Position numbers and translations under genes: made by a program. Positions 10,269-21,072 of a stretch of DNA of 64,000 nt are shown here, piece after piece. This DNA is from Arcuatula senhousia. Taxonomy: Eukaryota; Mollusca; Bivalvia; Mytilida; Mytilidae. Location of the stretch: assembly GCA_963971305.1 (NCBI GenBank), contig OZ020306.1:33625512-33689511 (forward strand), written 5' to 3'. The notes beneath the pieces are model-generated. The model worked only from the letters and a program-made list of their open reading frames with translations, was not told the DNA's origin and did not search any database. Each line of letters begins with the position of its first letter. Position 1 is the first letter of the stretch.

Positions 10269-10477
10269 TACTGTGAAAGTACTTAAATTCGATGGTACCA
10301 ATTTTCGTGGATTGGGAGTTAATTGCATATTCGTGGATTCATGAATTCGTGGTTTAAGAAATCTTTATCGAGAACAATGTTTAATTCTCTGTTCGTTGGG
10401 AATTTAATTTCGTGGTTTGCCTGTCCCACGAAAACCACGAAAATTGGTACCCCACGAATATTAATACTTTCACAGTA
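10269..10477. mobile_element. Small MITE in the DIRS leader
   Basis: About 209 bp with terminal inverted repeats: TACTGTGAAAGTA at the left and TACTTTCACAGTA at the right, followed inside by matching GGTACCAATTTTCGTGG arms. TA at both ends suggests a Tc1/mariner-like target duplication. It lies 29 bp upstream of the Gag start and may disrupt the leader. Confidence 0.8.
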
Positions 10478-10876
10478 TGTGTTACGTCTGTTCTTTACCG
10501 GGCCCATTATCAATGATTATAAAATGACTAGATCCTTCCACAAAACAAAGTTCCTGTTTCTTATAATAATTTTAAATTCTTTGAATAAACCTTAATTGTG
10601 TCAATGAGATAACAAATATCCTTCTGGCAAACACGATAACTTCCTTATTTACGAAACTCTAAATACATTACGTCTTTGAACGCAAAGGACAATGAAATCA
10701 ATTGTCATGGCGGTGAAAGTTCAACACAAGAACGGCGTGTCTCCCAAACAATAGGAATAAACCGACTGTTTTTAGAAGTAAATCCTTGATTATAACATAC
10801 GGAAAAGATTATAGCCTTATAACAATAATGATGATTCGATTGAATAAATATGATGATTCGATTGAATAAATATGAT
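10478..10876. other. DIRS leader region
   Basis: AT-rich leader between Gag and the upstream end block. It contains a short direct duplication, ATGATTCGATTGAATAAAT, near 10830-10870. No gene seen. Confidence 0.5.
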
Positions 10877-11108
10877 TTCGATAGAATAATTCGTCAACAG
10901 TAAACCCTGACTATTTTAAACTGCTAAATTTAATATGCATGATATATGTTACTATAATTAGCCTATTCACGTGTAACATGTCAATGACCTCTGAATTGCT
11001 GTATACAAAACCACGTGTATGTAGTTAATTTGGCAGCATGGAAAATGTAAACATATTACTGAGATTATATTGAAATGTATAAACTTAAATTTAATAAATT
11101 AAATGATC
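10877..11108 (-). repeat. DIRS 5'-end block S, second copy
   Basis: Identical by eye to 2877-3107. It ends at GATC followed by five T, after which unique flank (ATTGGCATTTTATATG) begins. Confidence 0.85.
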
Positions 11109-11112
11109 TTTT

Positions 11113-11330
11113 TATTGGCATTTTATATGACCGGTGTGACATACTAGATTTTCCCCCTATACTCATTTTTCCTCCCGGAAAAATGAGTATATACTGAGAT
11201 TTCCCCCCGGAAAAATGAGTATATACTAGATTTTCCCCCCTAGATTTTAAGGGGGAAAAATGAGTATATACCAGATTTTCCCCCTTGGCAAAACCCATAC
11301 CAGATTTCCCCCCCATCCATAATAATACAT
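11113..11330 (-). repeat. Minisatellite of pyrimidine tracts and AGTATATAC (copy 1)
   Basis: Short blocks of C/T tracts alternate with AAAAATGAGTATATAC, each flanked by its inverted form. The same repeat occurs in opposite orientation at 17660-17935, including the edge sequence GACCGGTGTGACATACTAG against CTAGTATGTAACACCGG. No coding potential. Confidence 0.8.
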
Positions 11331-11502
11331 GTATCTATATTTCTGTAAATCAAAAATGGAAACAAATATGTAAAGTCAATTTCTTAAATGGGTTGGGTGC
11401 TTAAAAATAAACCCTAGCAGCACAGTGACCCTTGCATAATGTAGTATTAGTATTCACATATTAACAAAATGATGATAAAATGATTAAGAAATGATAATAT
11501 AC

Positions 11503-11729
11503 AATTACTGTCTTTTGATGAGGTAAATGTGTGGAGTTATTCTGTTATTCACCGAGCCCAGCGGGCGAGGTGAATAACAAAGAGTTTTTTCAAAAGTCAA
11601 TAACTCCACACATTTACCTCATCAAAAGACAGTTATCTTTGTTATTCACCTCGCCCGCTGGGCTCGGTGAATAACAGTTTTTTCAAAAGTCAATAACTCC
11701 ACACATTTACTTCATCAAAAGACAGTTAT
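11503..11729. repeat. Interleaved palindrome
   Basis: Two inverted repeats interlock. One arm (CTGTCTTTTGATGAGGTAAA and onward, 11503-11540) pairs with 11600-11637 and again with about 11690-11729. A second arm (TTATTCACCGAGCCCAGCGG, ~11543-11581) pairs with 11636-11676. Such a structure can fold into two alternative long hairpins. No gene. Confidence 0.85.
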
Positions 11730-11815
11730 TGTTTTATTCAATAATGCAACAAAAATCAAATGTCAAATTTATGATTAAAATTACATAGTGTTACAAAATA
11801 ATTTGGGTTTTTTTT

Positions 11816-13183
11816 AGCTCACCTGACCCGAAGGGTCATGTGAGCTATTGTCATCGTTAAGCGTCCGTCGTCCGTCCGTCCGTCCGTTAACTTTTCTTCA
11901 AAGATCTTCTTCTCTGAAACCACTGAAGGGATTGCATTGATACTTGGTATACATGATCTTTAGGATGTCCTCTACCAAGTTTGTGAATTATATACATGTC
12001 GACCAACAAACATGGCCGCCGTTGCTAAAAATAGAACAGGAGGGTCAGACCATTGTTTTTGGCTCATAACTCAAAAAGTATAAGAGATAGAGAAAATTGG
12101 AAGCAACCTTCCATGTTCAGCATCAAAAGCTCTACGAATCTCTCCATTGAGTCGAAGTTGTGAAACGACTCCTTATAGGAGTTATTGCCCTTTAATCATT
12201 AAAATTGACTATTATTGCAGTTTTTGGACTATATCTTAAAAACCGTTAGAGCTAGAGGAAAAGTTAGCATTGCAGAATTGTTAAGCTCATTGAGATCTAC
12301 AAATATGATTTCAGGGTCTAAATTGTCAGATCAGCCTTTTAAGAGTTATTCTCCTTTAACTGTTTTTTCCATAAATTTACACTGATTTTCAAAAATCTTC
12401 TTCTCTAAAACCACTGAAGGGATTGCATTGATACTTGGTATACATGGTCTTTAGGATGTCCTCTACCAAGTTTGTGAATTATATACATGTCGACCAACCA
12501 ACATGGCTGCCGTTGCTAAAAATAGAACAGGGGGGGTCAGACCATTGTTTTTGGCTCATAACTCAAAAAGTATAAGAGATAGAGAAAATCCGAAGCAACA
12601 TTCCATGTTCAGCATCAAAAGCTCTACGAATCTCTTCATTGAGTCGAAGTTGTGAAACGACTCCTTATAGGAGTTATTGCCCTTTATTCATGAAAATTGA
12701 CTATTTTTGCAGTTTTTGGACTATTTCTTGAAAACCGTTAGAGCTAGAGGAAAAGTTAGCATTGCAGAATTGTTAAGCTCATTGAGATCTACAAATATGA
12801 TTTCAGGGTCTAAATTGTCAGATCAGCCGTTTAAGAGTTATTCCCCTTTAACTGTTTTTTCCATTAATTTACACTGATTTTCAAAAATCTTCTTCTCTAA
12901 AACAACTGAAGGGATTGCATTGATACTTGGTATACATGATCTTTAGGATGTCCTCTACCAAGTTTGTGAATTATATACATGTCGACCAACCAACATGGTC
13001 GCCGTTGCTATAAATAGAACAGGGGGGTCAGACCATTGTTTTTGGCTTATAACTCAAAAAGTATAAGAGATAGAGAAAATTGGAAGCAACCTTTCATGTT
13101 CAGCATCAAAAGATCTATTATATGAAATTTATTCAAACTTTGGCATAAGAGATCAGGTGAGCGATTCAGGCTCCTGGGAGCCT
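11816..13183 (-). repeat. Hairpin-ended dispersed repeat with ~490-bp internal tandem repeat
   Basis: One end is AGCTCACCTGACCCGAAGGG with its fold-back partner, followed by a (GTCC)n stretch. The other end is CCTGGGAGCCT. Between them, a unit starting near 11901, 12391 and 12890 is repeated almost three times (last copy partial). Other members lie at 18970-21072 and 61144-61990 in the opposite orientation. No protein coding; the family is probably non-autonomous. Confidence 0.8.
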
Positions 13184-14696
13184 CTAGTTTTGTTTTGTTT
13201 TGTTATATTTTTTTTTCGGGAGGGTGGTATTTCCACTGACTTATCGGAAAAATATAAGACATTCTGTTAACAATTATTGAACGAGCTGTGGCCTTTTTAG
13301 TGTTTGCTGAGTCCTTGTCTAGCATTATCTTCGCTAAAGCATCATCGCTTACGAACGCAAATCTCGCTTTTTTGCTCACAATAGGGACACTTTCGTCCGA
13401 TCCAATAAAACAGCAGATTTTATTAATAAATAACTAGGAAAACCCGCGAATTTAAAAAATAGACCACACAACAAAAACATAGAATTCGAATGACCTTACC
13501 TTGTTGTGCTAATCGCAAATTAAAGGTTCGACGGTATATTTATCTGTAAGTAAGTTTTTAGTTTATTGTCTCGTCTGTGAAGCAGTGCGGGACATAGATG
13601 TTACTTTACCGTCGTCGGCGACGTTAACTTTTTTGGTCAGGTTTTATGGGAGCACATCCATATCTCAAGAACTATAGGTCGTAGGTCGACGAAACTTGGT
13701 ATGCATATGCCCTAGTAGTGGCTTAGCATCGTTGCATCCCCATCTTTTGACCTTGACCTTGATTTTCCGGTTGAGTAACTGACAAATTTCAATATATACA
13801 TAAAAGCAGGGGTAAGGTTTTCCGAGTACCTCCATATCCCAAGAACTTTAAGTCTTAGGTTGATAAATTGGTATACATATGCCCCAGTAGCGAGCTTAAC
13901 ACAGTTGCATATCCATCTTTTGACCTATACCTTGAATTTTCGGTTGATTGACTCTGATTATTGTAATTGCATATATAAGCAATGTTTAAGTTCTATAGCA
14001 CCTTTTGATATGTGATTTTGATTTTGGAACTGAAAATCCTTATAATTGCAAAGTATAGCGGAAGTAAGAAAGAATAATTGTTTCTGATGATGCCGGCAGG
14101 CGAGACAAACTTTTTAGGTGTTATATCTTGTTATCTTGGTTTTTGTTACCCCATCTGCTAATAAAACAAATGTCCAATGACAGGGTCAGTTTTAATCAAT
14201 CGCTTCGCAACTTGTTGATGACGTGTTTACAGGCTGTAAGCCACTGTAGCGACTTTAAACAGTAAAACATTATAATAGACTGACTATGAGCCATGGGTCG
14301 TTAACTTCAACATGGTTTTTATTTTTTGATCAAGCTGCAATTTTTAACGATAAAACATTTTTTGCCTACATTTTTATAGTGAATTTACCAATATAACCTA
14401 TTATATAAAATATTTTAAATATATAGCAAAATTAACGGAAAAGTTTTTTGTGTCAGAAAACAGGGGAAATAATTTCCATCATTCTAATGCCGGAACGATG
14501 ACGGCTATAGGTTTTCCGGATTAATTAATTAGGTTAGTTAGCAAATTGCAGACATAATTACACATGCACTAATTAAATTTTAAAAGGGCACGACCATCCC
14601 CTGTTTTTGATATATGAAGCTTGGTCGTGGCATTTGTTGTCTAGGCTGCAACCCGGCTAGAAAAAAACGCTTCGTTATTTTAGTAGTATAGATATG
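13184..14696. repeat. Dispersed repeat segment, otherwise empty
   Basis: About 13640-13960 holds two diverged ~165-bp units (CTCAAGAACTATAGGTCGTA near 13661 and CCCAAGAACTTTAAG near 13838), related to sequence around 56936-57330. The rest shows no exon or frame I can support. Confidence 0.5.
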
Positions 14697-14915
14697 AGGG
14701 GGGGGGGGGGGGGTAGGAGGGGGTCTGATCCCGGAATCCCGAACTAATTTTTACAAAATCCCGTCATCCCGACTTAAAAAAGAAAAAATCCCGAAGCCCG
14801 GTAAAGTTGATATAATTTTATCCCGGAATCCCAAACTTAAATTGTCAAAATCCCGGAATCCCGAGCTTAAATATGGCCAATCCCGGTGTCCCGAAAAAGG
14901 TCCTACCCCCCCCTC
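14697..14915. repeat. G tract and CCCGGAATCCCGA minisatellite
   Basis: A run of about 17 G begins near 14698. It is followed by degenerate units of the form AAATCCCGGAATCCCGAGCTT, each ~20-30 bp, to about 14910. The minus-strand frame across it is an artefact of the period. Confidence 0.85.
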
Positions 14916-16139
14916 AGATATCGCCGTTGTAAATCTAAGTTGATTGGTCGAACAAAAAAGGGAATAACCGGATTCTATAAATATCAACCGCATGCATTTT
15001 CCCGCGGTGAATAACCATTTTATTTTAGTGAATATCCTTTTTTATTCAATTTTTTCAGTCACATTATTTTTATACAAAATGTTTTATATATTATTGAATA
15101 ATGAGAAATATTGACTTGGGGCGGGGTAGGGGGGGAAAATAATCCGTCGCCCTCCTTTTTGTTTATAGTTCATTTTTATATCATTCATGTTTTCTTCTGT
15201 ATTTTTGCTTCTCCTTTCAATACTGTAATAAATTAAATGTCTTTTAGTGATTTATACAAGTTACCGATCTTTCATGCGTGACAGATTTGTTACTCAGTCT
15301 TTTAGAATTCGATGTGTTCGTCTGTTAGTCGAAAGTATTGGTAGTGTTATTTCTTTCCGCTAGCACTACAACTGATTTTAAAATATACATTCAAAAAAGT
15401 TACGCATAGGTCAATGTAGGTAGAAAATTTCCTATATGTTTAATACAAACCCACATCATTTCAAAACAATATTACCAAGCCGTCCATATGCCGATTTTCA
15501 TGAAATAAAAACCAATACAAAGGCAATGAAAGCATTTCATTTGTTTCATTTGTACAAAATTGTAGCCTCGCTGCTTTTTAAGATAGTGGAAGTAGAACTC
15601 AAGTGTACATTTTACGCATCAATTTCCCGTTTAAATCAATGCAAAATGTTTCGTGAAAAACATTGGTCGTGTTCTACATAAAATGTCTCAAAAACCATTG
15701 AAGTTAGGACTTTGTTCTATATTAATCAAACGATCTTTATTTCGTTTTCTTTTTACTAGATTTTGTTTCATGAAAATCGGTTGCAGAACAGCTCGGCAAT
15801 ATTGTTTTGAAATTGTTTAGATTTGCATTAAACGTTCGGGGAATTTTTTATCTATGCGTAACTTTTTTGGAAGAGTATATATAGACGTATTTATATATTA
15901 TATTTATGTATTTTAGCTACATTTTTCGAACTGCTGCAAAATAGAAGTAAAAGTCATCTTGTATACCTAATTTACCTTTATATACCTGTGTTCACCTAAA
16001 AATATATTCTGCTCATTTGAAATACAAAAATTAGCGTAACTTTGCAAAATCATGACGGGTCGTTTTCAAATTCGTTCAATTGAAAAAAAAAATCATTGCA
16101 CTAAAATGATCGCATCATCAATCAATATTGGTATATAGA
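14916..16139. other. No gene seen
   Basis: AT-rich sequence. A frame at 15436-15681 has no recognisable domain, biased codon use or splice support, and I do not call it a gene. Confidence 0.4.
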
Positions 16140-16320
16140 CAGTTTTTATACGACCGCAAAATTTTTGCGATCGTATTATCTTATGGCGATGTCGTTGTCG
16201 TCGTCGTCGTCCACCTGTATGTGATATGGTTTGTCAGTTGTCTGCACAAGTTAGATGGTTTCCTCCACGATTAAAACTGACCGCCCTATATGGCCCAGGT
16301 GCGTCGAAAAGGGCATTAAA
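16140..16320. repeat. End of a TATACGACCGCAAAA-type repeat
   Basis: TTTTTATACGACCGCAAAAT at 16143 followed by a (GTC)n-like run. The matching end, in inverse, is at about 43970-43990 (TTTTGCGGCCGTATAAAAAT), so both are members of one dispersed family. Confidence 0.6.
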
Positions 16321-16329
16321 CAACAACAC

Positions 16330-16530
16330 AACACATACCAAAGACGTAGGTTGATCTTAGTTATAAATTGTGTTCCCTGTTGGTTTTTTTTGGTTTGTTT
16401 TATTGTTCCATGCTCTTCATGATCTAGATAAAGTGTTTGGCTTTTTCAATATTTTGGGTAGAGCGCCTCTGATGAGCCTTGCATAGACGAAACGCACATC
16501 AGGCGTAGCAAAATTTAATGTCTAGAACTT
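16330..16530 (+). ncRNA. Degraded retrozyme fragment with mutated hammerhead
   Basis: Part of one monomer of the ~357-bp repeat found at 54141-55280 and 58324-59663. Its hammerhead spans 16463-16506. The core CTGATGAG and GAAA remain, but helix II has a mismatch (GCC against GAC), helix III has a C/A mismatch and the cleavage triplet is ATC rather than GTC. Probably a weak or dead ribozyme. Confidence 0.7.
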
Positions 16531-17659
16531 TGCTGTTTATTTATAAAGACTTGACCAGAAGGTAAAAAAAAAACAACCGCTACTTTGCTTATTTTTAAGC
16601 CCCTGTGACAACATGTCAAGGGATATATAGTTTTACTCGTAGCCGTTGGTACGTCTATATGCAAACTTCCTAAATAAAGCCTATTTTCAGAAACCAGAAA
16701 TAAAAATGATCTGTTAGGGTGGTTCAACTGTGACAAGCTGTACTGTAAAAAAGACTGCCAAGGCTTGTTAATTTTCATCATAATCCTATAAAATACTTTA
16801 GTGCTTGCGGATTTGTGAAGAGGAGAACAGAGACCGACATTTGATTTAAACGTTTAAAACATATTGTTAAACTATTAATTTAATAAAGAAAATGACGATA
16901 GGATTTGGAAACAAGAAAGTACCTTATATTGATCCGTCTCCTTTATATCAAACAATTTAAACATCTATTTGTGTTTCTTCATGCAGTTCTTGATATTTTT
17001 TACTGGTTTTGCTGTCGCCCTTTCCAACTTTTGACACCCATTGGTGCCCTTTTGCTTCTAATCGTACATTAACATTTAGGATGAATGGTTATAGTTAATG
17101 TTAAGCAAAAAACAGTATTTTGCCATTCTAAATATTGCATTGATTGTTAATCCTGGTTTTTTTCTGGGGGGGGATCCTGCCTATTAATTTCGAATATCAC
17201 CATACACTACCTTTTGAAATCAAATTGTTGCTCCCTACATATAAATAAAATTTGATTATCGACCATTTGCAAAGAGACAAGCAGCACTCACTGTTTGCTT
17301 CAAGGATTGCTGACTGTTTTCCAATGTGGATTTTAAATAGTTGCAGTTTGGTGTGTGGTAATTAAATCCAGAAACTACCTTGCATAAGAGACAAAAAAAA
17401 AGTAATAAAATAAGGGTTGGGTCCAGTGTTTGTAGATTTCTACTTCACTTACGTTACATAAGACTGATATTTGTGCGTTGTATTAGTCGAGAAAACCACC
17501 GATCACACCGAACAAGTATAAACTGAACGACCTTTGATATAAAATTGGACACGCCGTTGTGTAAAAAGCATGCACGAATTCGGGACTTTAACTCCACTTA
17601 TGAAATTCGCTAGACAACTTATCAATCAAGTGACAGCCTGTTGTATATGTAACTCTTTA
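16531..17659. other. No gene seen
   Basis: No exon, repeat array or frame that I can support. A short piece near 16995-17045 resembles one near 27765-27860 (GGTTTTGTCTCTGCCCTTTC-like), suggesting old dispersed-repeat debris. Confidence 0.4.
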
Positions 17660-17935
17660 GGTACTAATTAAGAATGTGGGGGGAAAACTCAGTATGACGG
17701 AAAATAAGTATGTGTTTACACATACCAGATTTTCCCCTGGGGGAAAACGTAGTATATACTCAGTTTTCCCCGGGGGAAAATCCAGTATATACTAGATCTT
17801 CCGGGGGGAAAGCTGAGTATATACTCATTTTTCCGGGGGGAAATTCTAGTATGGGGGAAAAACTAGTATGTAACACCGGCACAAGTTTTATTTATTCCTT
17901 TGCATCTTACATGAGGAACTTTTTAGTTTAAGGCG
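17660..17935 (+). repeat. Minisatellite of purine tracts and AGTATATAC (copy 2)
   Basis: Inverse counterpart of 11113-11330: GGGGAAAA blocks alternate with AGTATATACT, ending in CTAGTATGTAACACCGG. Confidence 0.8.
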
Positions 17936-18379
17936 ATAGAATATACATTATGTATTCATCTTTTACTTGATTTGTTCGTATATATATTTCTGTTATTTGA
18001 TTGGTTAATGCAAGGAAAATATCTTCTCCATTCATAAATTTAGTATACAATACACATCATTGGGACGAGTGCATTTTAATCGAAGGGGGGTGTGTCAATC
18101 GATATCGTTTTTACGTGTGTGCAATTGTGTTATGAAGATCCTTTCATTACTATTTCGCAAACATTTTGAACAATATACTTTAACAGAGAATAAATCTATT
18201 ATAGTTCTTATATATTTCGCTTGCCTTTAAACGCTTTAGCGCTTTGATTACTATTGTAATTTTTAAGCATTATAGCGATCAAGCATGTCGGTTTTGTGTG
18301 ATGATACTTAACTAAATCATTATTGTTTGAAGTGTTGTGTCGGATTTAAAAATCGATACGTTTGATTTTTTTACACCAG

Positions 18380-18900
18380 TCGATTGATGATTCTCAGCTA
18401 GCTGTCAGTAACAGCAAGTGTTCTATAGAGAGTTCCTTTACCGTCCTTTTGTTTGTTCTTGTTTTTTGTCTTAGGTTCTCTCTAGTGGAATTGGAATTTG
18501 ATCGATTTTATTTTTATTGTGCGTTTAGTTTTTGTGCTTTGTCTAGGAATATTGATAGGGGAAAGGTTGGGCCCCAAAAAAAATAGTTTAAACCCGCCAA
18601 ATATTACATGTGCCTGTCCTAAGCCAGGAATCTTTGACAAAGCTTTCGTTTGTACTTGTCTTTTTGATGTTTTCTGTTCCTTGTTTAAGAAATGGGTCTA
18701 TATGTGACTATTTCAGGGCTGGATTTGAATTATATGCATTTTATTTAGACCTTGGGCCAATTGCAGAACCGCGAGCAGTGCCAAATGGCCTCGTTGAAGG
18801 CTGCTGGCGGTTGTCCATTGTTGTTTTTCGAAATTGCCGTTTAATTGTGGGCTGTGTCGCAAACACTTATTCCACATCTCATTATTTTCTATTTTGAGAA
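18380..18900 (+). repeat. Dispersed repeat (copy b)
   Basis: Longest member of a family also seen at 6806-6958 and, inverted, at 60585-60985. Landmarks include GGTTGGGCCCCAAAAAAA, TGCCTGTCCTAAGCCAGGAA and GGGCCAATTGCAGAACCGCG. No frame looks coding. The type is unknown. Confidence 0.7.
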
Positions 18901-18969
18901 AAAAGTGGCAAGATCTACTCCATAACTCTGTCATGTCTGTGACAAGTAGTCTTTACAGTGGTATATATT

Positions 18970-21072
18970 AAACAAGAGGCTCAAATGAGCCTAAATCGCT
19001 CACCTGATCTTGATGTCAACCCTATATTTTGTAGAGCTAAATGAGCTGAACATTTAAGCAAGCAACAGTTTTTCTTTATCTACTATAGTTTTCATTTTAT
19101 AGGTCAAAGACACGAAAAACCGTTATTTTAGGGGCCATAACCCCTATTAAGGGTCATCTGACAACTTCGACCCTATGGAGACTTTTGTAGAGCTTTATGC
19201 GCTGAACATTTAAGCAAGCAACAGCTTTTCTCTATCTGCTATAGTTTTCTTTCTAAAGGCCAAAAACATGAAAAAGGTTATTTTAGAGGCCGTAACCCCT
19301 ATTAAGGGTCATCTGACAACTTCGATCCTATTGAGACTTTGGTAGAGCTAAATAAACTGAACATTTAAGCAAGCAACAGCTTTTCCCTACCTGCTATAGT
19401 TTTCATTCTATAGGCCAAAAACAGGCTCCCAGGAGCCTGAATCGCTCACCTGACATATGTGCCTGAAGTAAAGGTTATTAGGCAAAATATATTTGACGAT
19501 GAAAGGGTCATAAGATTAATAAAAGGGTCATCTGACAATATGGTGGATCTTAAGGTGCTGATCACTTTTGTTCTCAATCAAAATCTAAAAATCTGTCACC
19601 CTTTTTAAGTTATTTGCAAAAAAATGCAGTTTAACCTAATGTTCTATTTTTAGCCACAGTGGCCATGTTTTACAACCAATCAAAAATCCCCACATCAGTT
19701 CTATACACCTAATGCTAATAAACAATAATACCAAGTTTGGTTCCAATTGGACTTAAAGTGTCAGAGGAGTTAACGTTTTCAATATAATGAGGAAATGCTT
19801 CTTAAATGCTCAATTTTGACGTTCTAAGGGCAACAACTCCTAAAAGGAAAGGTCCTACAACGTTGACCCTATTACATATTTTGTAGATCTTGATGTGCTT
19901 AACAATATGCAATTCAAATTTTTCAAATATCTAGTATAGTTTTCAAGATATTGAGATAAACAGGTGCAAAATTTGCAAAAAATCCACAAAAAAGGGCAAT
20001 AACTCCTACATGGGTTGTTGGATTTTCTTCAAAATTTCAGGGTAGGTAGATCTTGAGGTGCTGTTCACTTTATCCCTCTGCCAGAATTTTAATATCTGTA
20101 GCCGTTTTTGAGTTATTTGCAAAAACCTGCATTTTACCCCTATGTTCTATTTTTAGCCATGGCGGCCATGTTTTACGACGAATCAAAAATCCCCACATCA
20201 GTTCTAAGCACCGAATGCTAATGAACAACCATACCAAGTTTGGTTGCAATTGGACTTATGGTGTCAGAGGAGTTAACGTTTTAAAAAGTTTACGGACGAC
20301 GGACGCCAAGTGATGACAATAGCTCACATGACCCTTCGGGTCAGGTGAGCTAAAAACATGAAAAAGGTTATTTAAGGGGCCGTAACCCCTATTAAGGGTC
20401 ATCTGACAACTTCGATTCTATTGAGACTTTTGTTGAGCTAAATGAACTGAACATTAAGCAAGCAACAGCTTTTCTCCATCTGCTATAGTTTTCTATCTAT
20501 AAGCCAATAATATGAAAAAAACATCATTTTAGGGGCCGTAACCCTTATAAGAGGTCATCTGACAACTTCGACCCTATGGAGACTATTGTACAGCTAGATA
20601 AGCTGAACATTTAAGCAAGCAACAGCTTCTCTCTATCTGCAATAGTTTTCATTCCATAGGCCAAAAACATGAAAAAACATTATTTCAGGGGCCGTAACTC
20701 CTATAAAGGGTCATCTGACAACTTGGACCAAATGGAGACTTTTGTAGAACTTTTGATGCTGAAGCAGAAGGGTGCATCAGATTTCATATATCTCTTATAC
20801 TTTTTGATTTACAAGCCAAAAACAGTAGTCTGACCCCCTGGTCTATTTTTAGCAACGGCGGCCATGTTTTTCGACGAATCAAAAAATCCCCACATCAGTT
20901 CTGTGAGGGATACACTAAAGTACCACCAGACCAAATTTGGTTTGAATCTGTGCAGCCGTTTCAGAGGAGAAGAAGTTTGAAGAAAAGTTAACGACGACGA
21001 TGACGACGGACGACGACGACGGACGCAAAGTGATGGCAATAGCTAACATGGCCGGTGGCCAGGTGAGCTAAA
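18970..21072 (+). repeat. Hairpin-ended dispersed repeat (outer copy)
   Basis: Runs from AGGCTCAAATGAGCCTAAAT near 18975 to CAGGTGAGCTAAAA near 21069. It contains several ~190-bp internal units (GGGCCGTAACCCCTATTAAG and so on). A second member of the family is inserted within it at 19423-20351. The end carries a GAC/GGAC run, then a fold-back. Confidence 0.75.
19423..20351 (+). mobile_element. Nested hairpin-ended element with 6-bp target duplication
   Basis: 929 bp, starting AGGCTCCCAGGAGCCT (a perfect hairpin) and ending in the fold-back GCTCACATGACCCTTCGGG with its partner. It interrupts the outer repeat: AAAAAC stands on both sides (19417-19422 and 20352-20357), and the outer sequence continues across it. 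No transposase inside. Confidence 0.75.

Larger units (their letters stand above)
3108..11112 (-). mobile_element. DIRS-type tyrosine-recombinase retroelement (copy 2)
   Basis: Near-complete DIRS-like element on the minus strand: upstream block S (10877-11108), leader, Gag, RT/RNase H, tyrosine recombinase and the ~965-bp downstream block. There is no integrase of the DDE type and no aspartic protease domain, as expected of DIRS. It is about 8.0 kb, of which about 2.2 kb is later insertions (6570-8552 and 10269-10477). Both outer ends and the join with copy 1 centre on TTTT (397-400, 3108-3111, 11109-11112). This fits insertion of a circular intermediate by crossover at a short core without target duplication. 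I see no clear terminal inverted repeat, so the exact DIRS subgroup is open. Confidence 0.75.

Noticed and set aside
2877..11108. Direct 230-bp repeats read as retroviral-type long terminal repeats
   Set aside because: The element between them has a tyrosine recombinase and no DDE integrase; one repeat lies at the join of two elements and there is no target duplication.
14089..14112. CTGATGA near 14089 as another hammerhead
   Set aside because: No GAAA core or matching helices follow.
14697..14713. Run of ~17 G as a G-quadruplex regulatory site
   Set aside because: An isolated homopolymer beside a minisatellite with no gene nearby; structure alone gives no function.
15436..15681. 81-residue frame as a small gene
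   Set aside because: No homology signal, no splice sites, ordinary AT-rich codons.
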